From assembly GCA_951799425.1 (NCBI GenBank), contig OX637404.1, positions 17,818,045-17,882,044 of the forward strand: DNA of 64,000 nt. The letters run 5' to 3'. A model generated the notes under the pieces. It saw nothing but the letters and a program-made list of their open reading frames with translations, was not told where the DNA came from and made no database searches. A program made the position numbers and the translations under genes. Each line of letters opens with the position of its first letter. Position 1 is the first letter of the stretch. This document shows, piece after piece, positions 45,701 to 57,599 of this stretch. The DNA comes from Ilex aquifolium. Taxonomy: Eukaryota; Streptophyta; Magnoliopsida; Aquifoliales; Aquifoliaceae.

Positions 45701-46190
45701 TCTCTCAGACCAATTACTGCCTTGACATCTTTAAAATGTTTTCCCAAACTTTCCATTACATCATATTTGAAGCTCATCAGTTTGGACAGACAGTCGTATT
45801 GAAGAGATTTCTTAGTCCTGACAAAGTACTTCTTAATCAGACATAAGCTCTTTTATAGTATAGTCACCTTAATGTCCTTTCCTAGAGACTCACTAATAGA
45901 GGCCTAAATGATCATCATGACCATACGATTGGTCATTTTTTTCACTTGGCATAATAAGCCATCATTGACTCTGTTGCATATTTCTTTGGAGCTTCAGGCA
46001 TATCATCAAAGATGACAAAATCATAATTTTCAGATCCCAATGTGGGTTCAATGTTCATACGCCAGTTGTAATAATTACAATCATTCAGTGGCTCTATCTC
46101 TTCTAATTGTTTCTGAATTGAAGTATTATTCATAACTGTATTGACAAGAAATATAACCAATGTCATATCTTTAAGAGGGACCACAAAAAT
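42267..46190 (-). mobile_element. Ty1/copia LTR retrotransposon, broken, 5' end missing
   Basis: Minus-strand fossil. One LTR is seen (42267-42717). Next inward come the polypurine AAGTGGGAGAT, RNase H text near 43.3-43.6 kb (DTRLMIGDPLTKGLPP), reverse transcriptase near 43.6-44.1 kb (YKWVFKTKK, ARLMAKGF, DLELHQMEVKMAFLNGDLEE), integrase near 44.4-44.9 kb and gag near 45.5-46.2 kb (DCNYYNWRMNIE). The reverse-transcriptase block identifies it as copia. Many breaks; not active. No second LTR or primer site was recognised to the right, so the 5' part is lost or too decayed. Confidence 0.82.
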
Positions 46191-47190
46191 TTTAATGTTT
46201 CAATCCATGCTTAAGGCTAAAGTTGGATTGATCAGAGTGTTTTACTTTTATGCATGAACTTTTTACCCTGTGGGAACATATAAGGTACATCATCTAGTCT
46301 CACCTTTTGACAGAGATTTTGGCATGTTATTAGTCTCCCAAGGTCACACTAGTCAAACGTGCATAGACCTATTCAATCGTGTTTTAGTTTGATTCTAATA
46401 CTTCCACTACCTTTTGGGTAGAGGGTTATCCTAATCTCCCTATCACACTCATGACCATTCTATTTACTAAACTTGTTCAAAATATCCAAATCACCTTTTG
46501 GCAGAATTAGAAATTTGCTCAAGCCAATGCACCTTGTGGTCTTAAAAAGATTTAATTATCAAAGTTCAAGGAAAACATAACCTCTATAAGTCGGTCACCT
46601 TTTGGTAGAGTGAGATTCTATTTTTAGTTATGTTTCCTTAAACGACCACTTTACGGGTCTTCTATAGCCTCTAAAGGTATGACCCATCACCATAAATGTA
46701 TAGATCATATGTCTAGGTCCATTGATTTAATCGACCTAATTAATTTTCAAATCCATGCAAGCACGTTATGAATATCAATATTTAATTCTCAAGAGTTATG
46801 ATGTTAAGGTTTCATGTATATGTCAACCTAAGCATATGATTTATATTACATATGATAACATGATCATAAAATCATACATAAAATATTCAAACATGTGAGA
46901 TTCTCAATGATCTTTAAATTGACTACTCATGGGTCTTAATTAAACTTAAATTAGACCCAAAATTTATTAAAATAAATGATAGATATCACTTGGTCAATCA
47001 CAAAATATTCTGATAAACATTGGCTTAATCAATCCAAACAGTGATAATGTGATTTTATAAATGTCCATCTAGCAGAATTATTGCACAGTTGGAACAGGTT
47101 CGAAGGATCCTGCTACTATAGTCAGAGAAGCTAGGGAATATCTAGATTATTTTCAACTATCAAACGATGCATGAAGACCCTTACCACAGT
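46191..47190. other. Decayed sequence right of the copia element
   Basis: It may include the copia leader. The word ACCTTTTG(A/G)CAGAG-like recurs (46302, 46491, 46600). No gene was supported. Confidence 0.35.
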
Positions 47191-47194
47191 TATC

Positions 47195-47653
47195 TATCTC
47201 TGCGTCTTGGATCCCTACTAACGCTGGCCTGTTTAAGGTTAATTTCTGTGGTGTTGTGCTTTCGGAAGGCCAATATGCTGGCGTTGGAATTGTTATTAGG
47301 GATAACAACTGTGGGTTTGTAGTTGGAATGGTAATGAAATTTAGTTACAGAGAGACATGGACATGGAATCCACTGCTATGAAAGAAGCTATTTGTTTTGC
47401 TGTTCACCAATGGGTGCAGTCTGTTATCTTTGAAGGGGATTCAATTAAGCTGCTGAAGTCTTTTAAAGCAACGGAGACACAAGCACAAATTGATTTGGTG
47501 GGAAAGAATCTGGATAGAATCAAGATGGAACTCCAAAGATTAAGTTACCATGAAATTGCTATGGTAATGAGAAATGGTAACAGGGTAGCATTTAATTTAG
47601 CTAAACATGCTAGATTTGTTGAGGGTTCTATTGTTAGCAGGAGAAAGCTCTGA
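47195..47653 (+). mobile_element. LINE-type RNase H (RVT_3) fragment
   Basis: The frame from about 47196 reads SASWIPTNAGLFKVNFCGVV, GVGIVIRDN; the frame shifts near 47350 and continues as ESTAMKEAICFAVHQW, VIFEGDSIKLL, RNGNRVAFNLAKHARF to the stop at 47653. This is the C-terminal RNase H-like domain of plant L1 elements (usual text WIPP..G..K.N.DGA; EGDS; HNLARHA). The first catalytic Asp (NFDG) is Cys here, and with the frameshift it is a dead fragment. No reverse transcriptase precedes it. Confidence 0.75.
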
Positions 47654-49500
47654 ATTTTATAATGCGCCTCCTTTTTTTATGACTAGCAATGTATCACATG
47701 CGTTGCACGTAAATAATTTTTGCATACAAAATATTAATAAAAGTATTAAGTATATATGTACTTAAATTAAATATCATCTTAAATTATCAAAATTATGTTT
47801 TTATCACTCGATTACAATATAGAATTCAAAATTTTTTTCCAACGATTCGTTGTTCTAACTATAAGAAAAAAAGATAAAAATCATTTATTTGAAAATCATT
47901 TGATTTTGTTTCAACTTATGATTCATTAAATAAAATAAAAAAATTTATCAATATTCCAATCCATGCTTACTATAATTAGAAATTAGTGAGGTCAATATGG
48001 ATAAAATATATGGTTAATAACACTTTTGGTCTCTAAAGTGTTCACATTTTATTAGTTTAGTCCTCAATATATGAATTTTATACCTAAAATATTCAATTAT
48101 TGTTTAAATTTTCACTAACCAGATGGTCTATTAAGTTTTTTGATGAAAGTGATCACATGTCATTATTTCAGACAGTATCACGTGATCACTTCTGTCAAAA
48201 ACTTAGTAGACTAAATATCTTAGGGAACAAATTGACAAAATTGATCAATGAGGACCAAATTGACAAAATATGCATACTTTAGGGACTAAAAGTGTTATTA
48301 ACCTTAAAATATAATATACTACCCTATAATATATATTTAAAAAAAAATATTACAATTCTAAAATTCAAATTTTACTTAAAAATACTCTATAATCTATTTT
48401 TATATAAACTATTAATAAAACATGAAAAGTTTACTATCATTGAAGCATTATGTTGATTTAACATAATTTTTTTAAAAAAAAAAACTACGTGAAAGATTAT
48501 TTTTTATCTTAAAAATAAAATAGTTGAAATTTTGGATAAAAAAAATATTAAGTATAATGTTATCTTTATATTTGAAATAAGTAATGATCTATTGGTGGAG
48601 TTTTTTAAGATTTTTTGAACATTTTATTGAAAACTATCACGATACATATGTTTTTTAAGGGTAACACAACCAACTAAAAATTTTCATAGTTTTTTTTTTA
48701 TATTTATGCATAGAGAATAGATAATTAAAAGAGATGTTATGGGGTAATTTGGAGATTTAAAAAATTCTTTATAAGGGTAAAATAGTGAATCAAATTTTTT
48801 TCATTCAAGGTATTTTTATTAGTAGTATAGATATAGATATTCGGTATCAATAAAAATATCATTTCTATCAAAAAAAAAATTAAAACATACATTTTTATAT
48901 TCATGTAAATCACGAAAATAGTAAGATAAGAGCACAAACTCAATCCAATAATTAGTAGGTTTTGATCCAGTCAAATCGTTGACCAAAATTTGCTTGTTAA
49001 GAGAAGATCTACTACTGCAAGATGCACTTTTGAATAATATTGGGTTGGACTTGGCCTTTTAAATTGGGCTGAAAACTAGTTAAGACTCCATGAGAATTTT
49101 ATGCCCCAATAGGTCCATTGACATAGGCTTAAAGTTATGGGAAATTTGGAGGTCGGTACCTTTTTGTAGACTTATTTTGTGATAAGTCTATCAAAAAAAT
49201 ATGTTTAATATTAAATTCATTTTGATATCTATTATTCAAAATACCACCAATAGTTATGTTTAATTAAAGCAAATTTGAAAACTAATAACTTCTAAATTTT
49301 AATAGTTTGACTAATATTAAAATTCTATCTCTCCCATTTTTATCTATATCTATCTATATCTATATATATCAAAAAAAAAAAATAATAATATTCAAAAACA
49401 AAAAAATAATAACATTGAGTATTAATATTTGAAAAAATAACAATAATAACTTGCTCAACAAAATGGTAACATGAACAGTAACATTGATGATGTACAAAAT
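47654..49500. other. AT-rich gene-free region with one MITE
   Basis: ACTAGCAATGTATCACATGCGTTGCACG at about 47682 resembles the terminus of a common plant repeat (ACTAG...GCGTTGCACG), and TAGTAGTATAGATATAGATA near 48822 may be its other end. It is otherwise AT-rich, with a TATCTA microsatellite near 49342. Confidence 0.35.
48011..48304. mobile_element. MULE-related MITE, 294 bp
   Basis: A perfect 9-bp duplication TAAAATATA lies at 48002-48010 and 48305-48313. The inverted ends are GGTTAATAACACTTTTGG and, inward from the right, GGTTAATAACACTTTTAG, followed on both by TCCCTAAAGT/TCTCTAAAGT and TTAGTCCTC/TTGGTCCTC. Confidence 0.8.
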
Positions 49501-50448
49501 TGGTTTGCACACCACTTGTCAATTAAGCAATATAAAATGCAGTAAAGTAGAGGGAGAGAGAATACAAAGTTTATAGTGGTTCGGTCGAGGTGAGCTACGT
49601 TTACTTGGAATGACAAGGGTCGCCGGAATTTTATTAACTCCGGTGTGGAGAGAAAGCAAATGGTTACAAGCTTTTTGAGGGTGAGGAGAGAATGATGCTA
49701 GAATGAGTGTGATGCCCCCCTAAGTGTTGGTGGGGCTTATAATTTATAATGCTCAGCATAGTAATTGAATAGCTAGTCTGGCGGTCATAATGGGTTGGGG
49801 ACTGTTTATTAGTCATAACGGATTGGAGCGACTTAAATTGTACTTAAATGGCTTGGCGACCTCTCATCTCCTAAACGGGTGAGGAAGTTATGGTGTACTC
49901 CAAAGGACTTGGTCAAAGGATGAAGGAAGGTTGACTCTCTTCAAGCGGCGAGGGTGAGGCTCCTAGATGCTCCCTTGGTGGCGTAGCTCCCTGATGGGCT
50001 TGACTGACTTAGACCTCATAGGGCCTGCTGGATCTTCCATAAGATTGGGCTCTTAATTAAGTTTTGACTTTCCACATGGATTGGGCCGTTTGAGCTTGGT
50101 CCATCATTTGCCCCCCAATGCCCCATGTCCAATAGAACTTGGAGAAGTGGGCATTAAATCGATTTTGAATTCTGACGCAAGAAGACTCCCCTCCCGCTAC
50201 GTCCATGTTGCGCTATGACTAGGGGATCGACCTGCTCGGACAGGTCGCGGGGATCGTATACCAAGGCTAAACGATTTTTTAAATCATATACCAAGGCTCT
50301 TCCCTCTTTCCTGTTAGATATTTTAGCTCTGTAGGATGTCTCCATCTACATAAACTCTTCCTTTTATTCCCCCTTTTGAATTCTGGAAGAGCCCTTGATT
50401 TCGAATTGGGCCTTTTTGCTTTTACCTTGATTTCAAGAAACCCTGGAC

Positions 50449-50456
50449 TATAAATA
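50449..50456 (+). promoter_or_regulatory. TATA box of the gypsy-type locus
   Basis: CTATAAATAGAAA, followed about 50 bp later by a GAGAGAGAGC-type leader and by an ATG at 50627. Confidence 0.45.
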
Positions 50457-53178
50457 GAAAACCTCTTCTTCATTTTACTTATTCTATTCAATCTTGAGAG
50501 AGAGCTTCTTAAAACCCTTGAGAGCCCATATTCCACCCATTCCATTGAAGCTTGAGAGAGTGAATGGGAGTGTTCTTCCTGAAATCTTTCAAGAGATTTC
50601 TTGAGTTTTGAGCATTTCAAAGAGCCATGGTGGTTGAAGGAGAGGATGTTCAGAGGTCTTCGAATCTTGGTATAGAACCCGGAGTGGAGGGTGGCGAGAT
50701 GCCTACTGCCATGTATGGGATCCATGGGCGCGCAGCACAGCAGGACCGTGAGAGCAGAGAGGGTGCCTCTGTTGGGCGTGCACCATAGACGAGTGTGAAG
50801 GCTTCAAAAAGGGCTGTTTCGGGCGAGCAGGGACTGAGAGGAGCTGTCTTGGGCGAGCTGTAGGCTGTTTTGGGCGAACAGCAGGTTGTTTTGGGTGAGC
50901 AGGGTGCTAATCTGGGCGAGCGGCCTAGGTGCATGGTTGGGACTTCGAGTGCATATATGGGCGACACGAGGAAGGAGGCCTAGGTGGGGACTGAGGAGGC
51001 GGTTCAGCTGCTGGGCGTTCACGCGAATGGAGTGCTTGGTCTGCCCACTGTGGGCACAATGGAGGCGCCGAAGTTGGGCGCTCAGGGGGCTGACTTGGAG
51101 CAGTCTAGGCGCATTTTGGGCGCTGATTTAGAGCAAACTGGGCGCGATTTGGGCGCTTTCTGGGCTGCTGAGCGAGCTGTTCGCGCGGTGGAGCATAGGG
51201 ACAGGTTGGGCGAGCCTGATGAGGCATTTCAGGCTGTTTTGGGCACCACTCTAGGCACTGAACCGAGCCATCAGGCGCTACAAGGCGCGGGTCTAGGCGA
51301 GTAAAAAAGAGCAAGAGGGATGGCGAGCTTGGACGGGGAGGAGTTGGGCGCCCTTGGCCAGGCGTCCCAAGCACTGGGCGCCAAGGCCTGAGCCATCCAG
51401 GCGCTCGACGCTGAGTCCAAGGAGGTCCAGGCGCCTAGTGCTGGGGTTGCTGGGACTCAGGCACTGGCCGAGGTAGGTGGGACGCGCAACTTCGATAGTG
51501 GTAAGTCTGGGAAGGATCCGACTCTTTCATGTGGAATTTCTCTAAATCAGTCTCTTCAGGGACTCTTGGGTAGTGGCTCAGGAAATTCTTCATGCCTCCG
51601 CAAGAAAAAGCACAAAAGCAAAGTAGCTGATGATGGGTCCAAGGTAAATACCCTCTCTAGTTTGCTTAACATTGATGATGATATTCTGAGGATTGTTTCT
51701 ACTTATCATATTCCTCCAATGGTATTATGCCGTCAAGCTAAGATGGGTGAGCCCGCCTCTGATGACTCTTCTGGGGACATTGCTATCTATGAGGAGATAC
51801 TTGAGACTGGGCTCAGGTTCCCTATGTCTCCCTCTATTTTTCGCATTCTCCATTATTTTTCACTCACCCGGGGCGATTGTCACTCAATGGTTAGAGGGTT
51901 TTGCTATGCTTTTTGGTGTTGTGGAGGAAGGTGCACCATGATGATGCATCTCCTGAGGAGTTCCATGGAGATTATACCTTGAGTGAGACCCCTGCTCCCA
52001 ATCGGGGTTGGTATTATTTTACCACGAGAGATAGGCTGATCACCGGACTGAGGTCCAACTGTCATAGTTGGAAATCTCGCTTTATATTTGTTGGCGGAGA
52101 GTGAGCTGTGGAGGCTGATAAGGCTTTGGTACCAAGAGGATGGGGTGCCCTGAGAAATTTGGTATGCCTTACACTTGCTTTCTCTCCTTTGCTTTGTTTT
52201 TTTTTTTTTCCTTTTATTCATCATTCTTTTTGCAGATCCTCCTGTGCTCTCTGGGGACCAGGAGTGGAAGTTATAGGCGGTGAGGGCTTATCCTGAAAAA
52301 GACTTTGGAGTCCTTATGTCCACAGATGGTGTGACCAAGAGTTCCTCTGGGGTTCATGCTAAGGCTGCTGCTCCTGCCCTGAAGTCCGGTGGCTCCTCTT
52401 TGAAGAGGAGGGGTGAGTTGATTCTTTTGTACCTTCCTCTTTTACTTGGTGTTTTTTCATCTAGGTAACAATTTACGTTCCTTGCTGCAGTAGATAGAGA
52501 GGTAATTGGGTCTCGCCTCTCTGGTAGGAGTCCTCCTCCTCCCAAGGTGGCGAGGGCTTCTAAGGTGGCGAGGACAGGTGACGTCTCCCAAGTGACCTCT
52601 CCAATGGTTCCGCCCGTGGGGAGCTCTCCTCAATCAACCCCTCTAGCGGTACCTCGGGCGCCCTCTCGTCGAGTGACCCCTCCAGAGGTGCCTCCTTAGT
52701 CGGAGACTCCCTCAGTTGCACCTCCTGCTCCACAGTCTTGTCTAGAGTCTCGCTTGTTGGCCACACCTTTTGCCCCCAATTCATCCACTCCTCTTGTGGG
52801 GACTTCTACTGGGATACCTTCTTAGATTAGCTCCATGTTGGGTAATGCACGGGTCATCAAGGATCGGCTTGGGAAGTTTGTGCTCGCCAGTGATGTGAAT
52901 GGGATTAGTGCATTCGGCACCGAGGGAATCCTCAACTCTTTTCTGGAAGGTTGGACTCAGGTAAGGGTTTGTTTTATCCCCTTTCTCCCTTCCTTCCATA
53001 AGTGTTTGACATGCTTTTGCCTTTTGTTTTTCTTTAGGCCTCGACTGCATCTATGTGTTTATTTTCAAGGACCTTCCTTTATCACAAGCTGAAACACACT
53101 CATGAAGTCGTGCATAATGAGCTTCTTATTGCTCAAGGGAGGATTTTCGAGCTCGAAGCTGCTGGCAGCGCTTCTAAT

Positions 53179-53430
53179 ATTGACCTTGTAGTGGCCCGTG
53201 AGAGGGTGACTGGTCTTGAGACTGAGCTTTCGGCGACCCATGGGAGGGTCATGCTCAGTGAGACTGAGCTTTCGGCCACCCATGGGAGGGCAGCCAAGCT
53301 CGAGGCTTAGCTTGCAGAGGTTCGTGAGAGGGCCATGCTCAGTGAGGCTGAGCTTTCGGCGACCCATGGGAGGGCGGCCAAGCTCGAGGCTGAGCTTGCA
53401 GAGGTCCGTGAGAGGGCCATGCTCAAAGAG
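53179..53430 (+). repeat. 42-bp (14-residue) coiled-coil repeat array
   Basis: The CTGAGCTTTCGGC block occurs at about 53222, 53264 and 53348, spaced 42 and 84 bp. The encoded unit alternates ELSATHGRxxxLE with ELAEVRERAML. Fourteen residues equal two heptads, so the array extends a coiled coil. Confidence 0.7.
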
Positions 53431-53967
53431 ACTGCCGCAGAGGCAGAGGTGAAGGCTGCTCAAGAAAGAGCTTCTCGGGATAAGGCGGACCTGGAGAATG
53501 GCATTGCAGATGCTTTCATTGATGGTTATGAGGAGCTCCGGGGAATGATTTATGAAGCCTTCCCCGATATTGATGTCTCAGGCTTCGTGGCAACTGAGGC
53601 GTCTGATGAGAGTGATGGAACGAGTACATGAACAGTGCCACAAATAATTTAACTTGTGATAGAAATAAATGATGTAATAGAAACGAGCGGAAAAATGTGT
53701 AAGAAATAAAAATAAGGCAGACGTAAGATTGCTTTTACAAAAAAAAGAAAGAAAAAAAGAAAGAAAAACATAACGGTATAACTATTATATGCAGACACTT
53801 CAAAACATAACGGTAAAACTATTAAGGGATTAAATTATTCACAGTTCTCCTCTAAGCCAAATAAATACGGGCAACCAATGATCTTTTGACACTTCAGCAG
53901 TTATCTCTTAATTTTTTGAACTCTTACTTTTGCAGCTATTAGTCATTAAATGCACTGCAAGGAGTAG

Positions 53968-54383
53968 ACTACGATACATCCAAAAAAATTTCGGTACCAT
54001 ACCTCAATTTACTACATTTGTGGTAATTTTTATCACATTTGTTGGTAGTTTTACCATTGTTGTGGTACCCAAAAAAATAGTTAAAATATTTATCACAACA
54101 GTGGTAAAAACATTCACAAATGTTGTAAAAACACCCACAAATGTAGTAAATCACCCATAAAGGTGATAATTTTTTTGTACCTAAGAAACATGGTAAAAAT
54201 AGTTACCACAAATGTAATAAAAATACCCACAACATTGGTAAAAACACCCATAAAAGTGGTAAATCAACCACAAAAGTGGTAAATATTTTGATTGTAAAAT
54301 GACCCACAAAAATTGTAAAAATATCCTTTGAAATAGTAAATTTTGGAGGTATGGTACCGAATTTTTTTTGGATGTACCGTAGT
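53968..54383. mobile_element. MITE with near-perfect 37-bp inverted ends and internal repeats
   Basis: The left end ACTACGATACATCC...GGTACCATACCTC and the right end read inward, ACTACGGTACATCC...GGTACCATACCTC, are almost identical over 37 bases. The interior is a degenerate tandem of an ACCCACAAATGTGGTAAA-like unit. No clear target duplication. Confidence 0.8.
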
Positions 54384-54576
54384 TGATTGAGGTCCAATAG
54401 TTACATTTATTATTGGGAAATATTAATTATTTAGTCATGAAAGTATGATAAATATGGTTAATTAGTTAAAGAATAGTTGCTATGCTAATTGTGTGTATTT
54501 TGCAGAGGAATAGCACCAGATTGGAAGAAAGTAAGGAGAGATGAAGCATAGGCGAGGAGAAAATGTACTGGAATAC

Positions 54577-54692
54577 GCGTCCGGACGGGACAACCCCATG
54601 CTTCCGGACGCAAGTGGCAGAAAGGCAAGGAGCTGAGGAAAGAGTATACTGGAAGTTGCGTCCGGATGGTTGAAGAACATGCGTCCGGACGC
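54577..54692 (+). promoter_or_regulatory. Two paired CG-palindrome modules upstream of the LTR TATA box
   Basis: GCGTCCGGACG-type sites start at 54577 and 54600, and at 54658 and 54681; both pairs are 23 bp apart start to start. Each first site follows ACTGGAA by a few bases (54568, 54649). The best copies (GCGTCCGGACGC) are fully self-complementary. Confidence 0.7.
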
Positions 54693-54760
54693 GTGTGGGT
54701 GATCTGCCAACGCCAGATTAAGAGTTTCACTCCAAGTCAATCTTTTTGGGGGAATAAAGT

Positions 54761-54768
54761 TATAAATA
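54761..54768 (+). promoter_or_regulatory. LTR TATA box of the Athila-like element
   Basis: TATAAATA within GTTATAAATAGGAG, about 70 bp after the last palindrome. Confidence 0.6.
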
Positions 54769-55471
54769 GGAGTTGAATATCTTGTAATGGGGGACCTTTT
54801 GTCGGGGAAGAATTCTTTTATTATCAGTATATCTTTTGTTTGATCATGTCTGGCTAGAAGGCTAAACTAGGGCTAAGGGAGAACTTCTTAATGAAGTACG
54901 GTAACATTATTGAATTCGATTTGAATGGTTTATGATATTTTGTTAATTTTACTTCTAATCTTTTAGCAAAGTTTTTGCTCTGTAAAAATCCTTGAGTTGT
55001 TGTGCCATGTACATCAATTGCTTGAATTTTCCTGCGAGCAAATAACTAGTTATTCTACGCTTGAAGTAATTATCATTAGTTCATAAAATAATATAATTGG
55101 ACGGTTGTTCAGGTTCCTGAATAATCCGTTGATTATAACTTTTGGTTTTCTTACTTGATTTGTTTCTTGAATCAACCGACATCTGATTCTTGTTTCAAGT
55201 TAAAGTTTGATTCTTTAATCGTTATCGTATGGAATTGGGAGGGGGATACCCGATGCTCTAGTATATTTATTATCTTGATTTAATTACTCAAATCAATTTT
55301 CTTCACTCAACACATCTTTGAACTGATCATCAATTTTTAAGTTTGTTTTAGTTTTTGTGTGATTGTTTTCTTGTTACAATTCCTTGAGGGATCGACCTCG
55401 GTATTCCGAGAATTATATTACTTCGCTCAACCTGCGCTTGGGTTTACATAATTAAAGTTGAAGCAAGTTTT

Positions 55472-55489
55472 TGGTGCCATTGCCGGGGA
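55472..55489 (+). other. Primer binding site, tRNA-Asp type
   Basis: TGGTGCCATTGCCGGGGA differs by two bases from TGGCGCCGTTGCCGGGGA, the site used by Athila-lineage elements. Confidence 0.85.
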
Positions 55490-55641
55490 ATTGAAAAACA
55501 AGGAGCCATCACATCTGTCGAGGTTTTCGGTATTTGGGATTCGTCGGAAATCCGGTAATTTCGTTCCATTTTTGATTTATTTATTTTTATTGCAATCTAT
55601 TTTCTTTTTGTCATTTAATTTAGATCCCTATTTTATTTAGT

Positions 55642-57475
55642 TTGTTTACCTATTTTATGAGTTCTTGGCATCGTGATTCAAGTGGTCATTTGATAAGAGA
55701 AGATTTAGATACTCTGTTTGGAGATTTATTTGGTTCATCTGACTCAAATAATTCGTTGCACACAATGGCTGCTAATACTAATAACAATAGGCAAAACAAT
55801 CTTCCTGAACGTGAGGATCATGAGGATAGGGTAAGTAACCATGATGAGAATGATGTGGACAATTTAAATGCTAATCATGGACGGACTTTGCGTGATTTTC
55901 TACATCCTGTACGTCACACTGCACCTTCATGCATCGTGTTTCCATTAAATGCCACAAATTTTGTTTTTAAACCTGGCATGATAGTATTACTTCCAAAATT
56001 CAATGGCTTGGAATCTGAAAACCCATACTTGCACATTAGAGACTTTGTGGAGGTATGTGCTACATTTCATGATCAGACTGTGTCTGTAGATACAATCAGG
56101 TTGAAACTTTTCCCCTTTTTACTAAAGGAAAAAGTTAAGACTTGGTTGCATGCACTAAGATCTAGGTCCATAGGCACATGGTCAGAGATGCAAAGATAAT
56201 TTCTGAAAAAGTTTTTTCCCACACATCGCACAAACTCTTTAAAAAGACAAATAATGAATTTTTCTCAAAAAGAGTCTGAAAATTTTTATCAAAGCTGGGA
56301 TAGATTTAAAGACCTTCTTGCATCTTGCCCACATCATGGTTACGAGAACTGACGTGTTATAAGTTTTTTTTTTACGAGGGACTGAGCCCACAAATGCGTC
56401 AGTTTGTAGAGATGATGTGTAATGGTGACTTTATGAATAAGGAACCGGACGAGGCTTTAGACTATCTAGACCAATTAGCCGAGAATGCACAGTCTTGGGA
56501 TACGACTTCTCAAGAACCTCCTAAAGGTAAGACCACACAATCATCATCAAGTGGGGGTAAATATCAGCTGAGGGAGGAAGATGACCTAGGAGCTAGACTT
56601 GCCACCTTATCCAGAAGGGTAGAAGCCATGGAATTGAAAAGGGTTAATGAAATTGAAACAGTACTTGTTGAAGAGGTTTGCAGTCTTTGTGAGATTCTTG
56701 GACATCCCATGAAGGAGTGTCCAACATTACCTGTTCTAAAAGATGTTTTGCAAGATCAAGCAAATGCTGCAAACACTTTTTCAAAACCATACAACAACCC
56801 TTATTCAAATACATATAATCCTGGGTGGAAGAATCATCCAAATTTTAGTTGGAGGAATGAGAATCATGCATCACAAGCACCTAAACAAAATTCCTCTAAC
56901 TTCACACCCTATGTCCCACCCCCAAAGAGAAATATTGAGGAAGTGTTCTCACAATTCATGCAGAGTCAGAATGAATATAACAGACAAAATACACAGGCTA
57001 TTGAAGATATGAGGATTGCAATCACTAAATTGACCACCGATCATTGCCATCAGGAAAAGGGTAAGTTCCCAGCCCAAACCCAACCAAATCCACAGGGTCA
57101 ATTTAATGTGAATGAAACTTGCACTTATGACAATATTCATGAGCAGGTCAAGTCTATCACCACACTTCGTAGTGGGAAAGAAATTGATAAAACTATTTCT
57201 ACTCCCGTTCAAGAATCTAAAAGAATTTCAAAACCTATAGAGAGTGGTAATGAACTTGACCCAACCAAATTCAATAAGCCTGAGAATTATGTCGCACCTG
57301 CACCATTCCCACAGAGATTACTTACTTCTATCAAGCCAAATATGCACAATGATATGTTAGAGATTTTTAAGCAGGTGAAAATCAACATTCCCTTGTTGGA
57401 TGCCATTAAACAAATACCTTCTTATGCAAAATTTTTGAAAGAATTATGTACTGTCAAAAGGAAATTAAATGTGTA
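55642..57475 (+). other. gag region of the Athila-like element (fossil)
   Basis: Gag-type text: PKFNGLESENPYLHIRDFVE, then VSVDTIRLKLFPFLLKEK, SWDRFKDLLASCPHHG. A zinc-knuckle-like CSLCEILGHPMKECP near 56.68 kb is followed by a Pro/Asn-rich tail. This is the structural protein of the virus-like particle in intact relatives. Broken. Confidence 0.8.
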
Positions 57476-57599
57476 AAAGAAGGCATTTTTAACTGAGCAA
57501 GTATCCTCCATCATACAACATAGGTATCCACCAAAGTATAAAGACCCAGGTTGCCCAACCATCTCTTGTGTTATAGGCAACCACCAAATTGAACAAGTT

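Larger units (their letters stand above)
49540..53640 (+). mobile_element. Gypsy-type transposon-derived gene-like locus, broken
   Basis: 49560-49700 contains TATAGTGGTTCGGTCG and a CGCCGG-rich block typical of the outer part of plant LTR elements. A TATA box at 50449 precedes a long GA/CT leader and, from about 50.6 to 53.63 kb, gene-like text with intron-like gaps: a region of GE-rich repeats, a domain with DIAIYEEILETGLRFPMSPS (like the 'putative gypsy type transposon', Transposase_28 family) near 51.6-52.1 kb, a Pro/Ser-rich linker near 52.5-52.8 kb and a coiled-coil tail near 53.05-53.63 kb. It has several breaks. No reverse transcriptase belongs to it and no paired LTR was found, so limits and family are tentative. 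Confidence 0.45.
54400..55465 (+). repeat. 5' LTR (approximate limits) of the Athila-like element
   Basis: It precedes the primer site. It holds the palindrome modules (54577-54692), a TATA box at 54761 and the AT-rich R/U5-like part. The left limit is uncertain because a MITE (53968-54383) abuts and no second LTR is in view; the right limit is a few bases to about 25 bp before the primer site. Confidence 0.45.

Noticed and set aside
50650-51374. Overlapping frames on both strands near 51 kb
   Set aside because: They arise from repeated GGGCGAG-type words in the gypsy-type locus; only the plus-strand text continues into recognisable domains.
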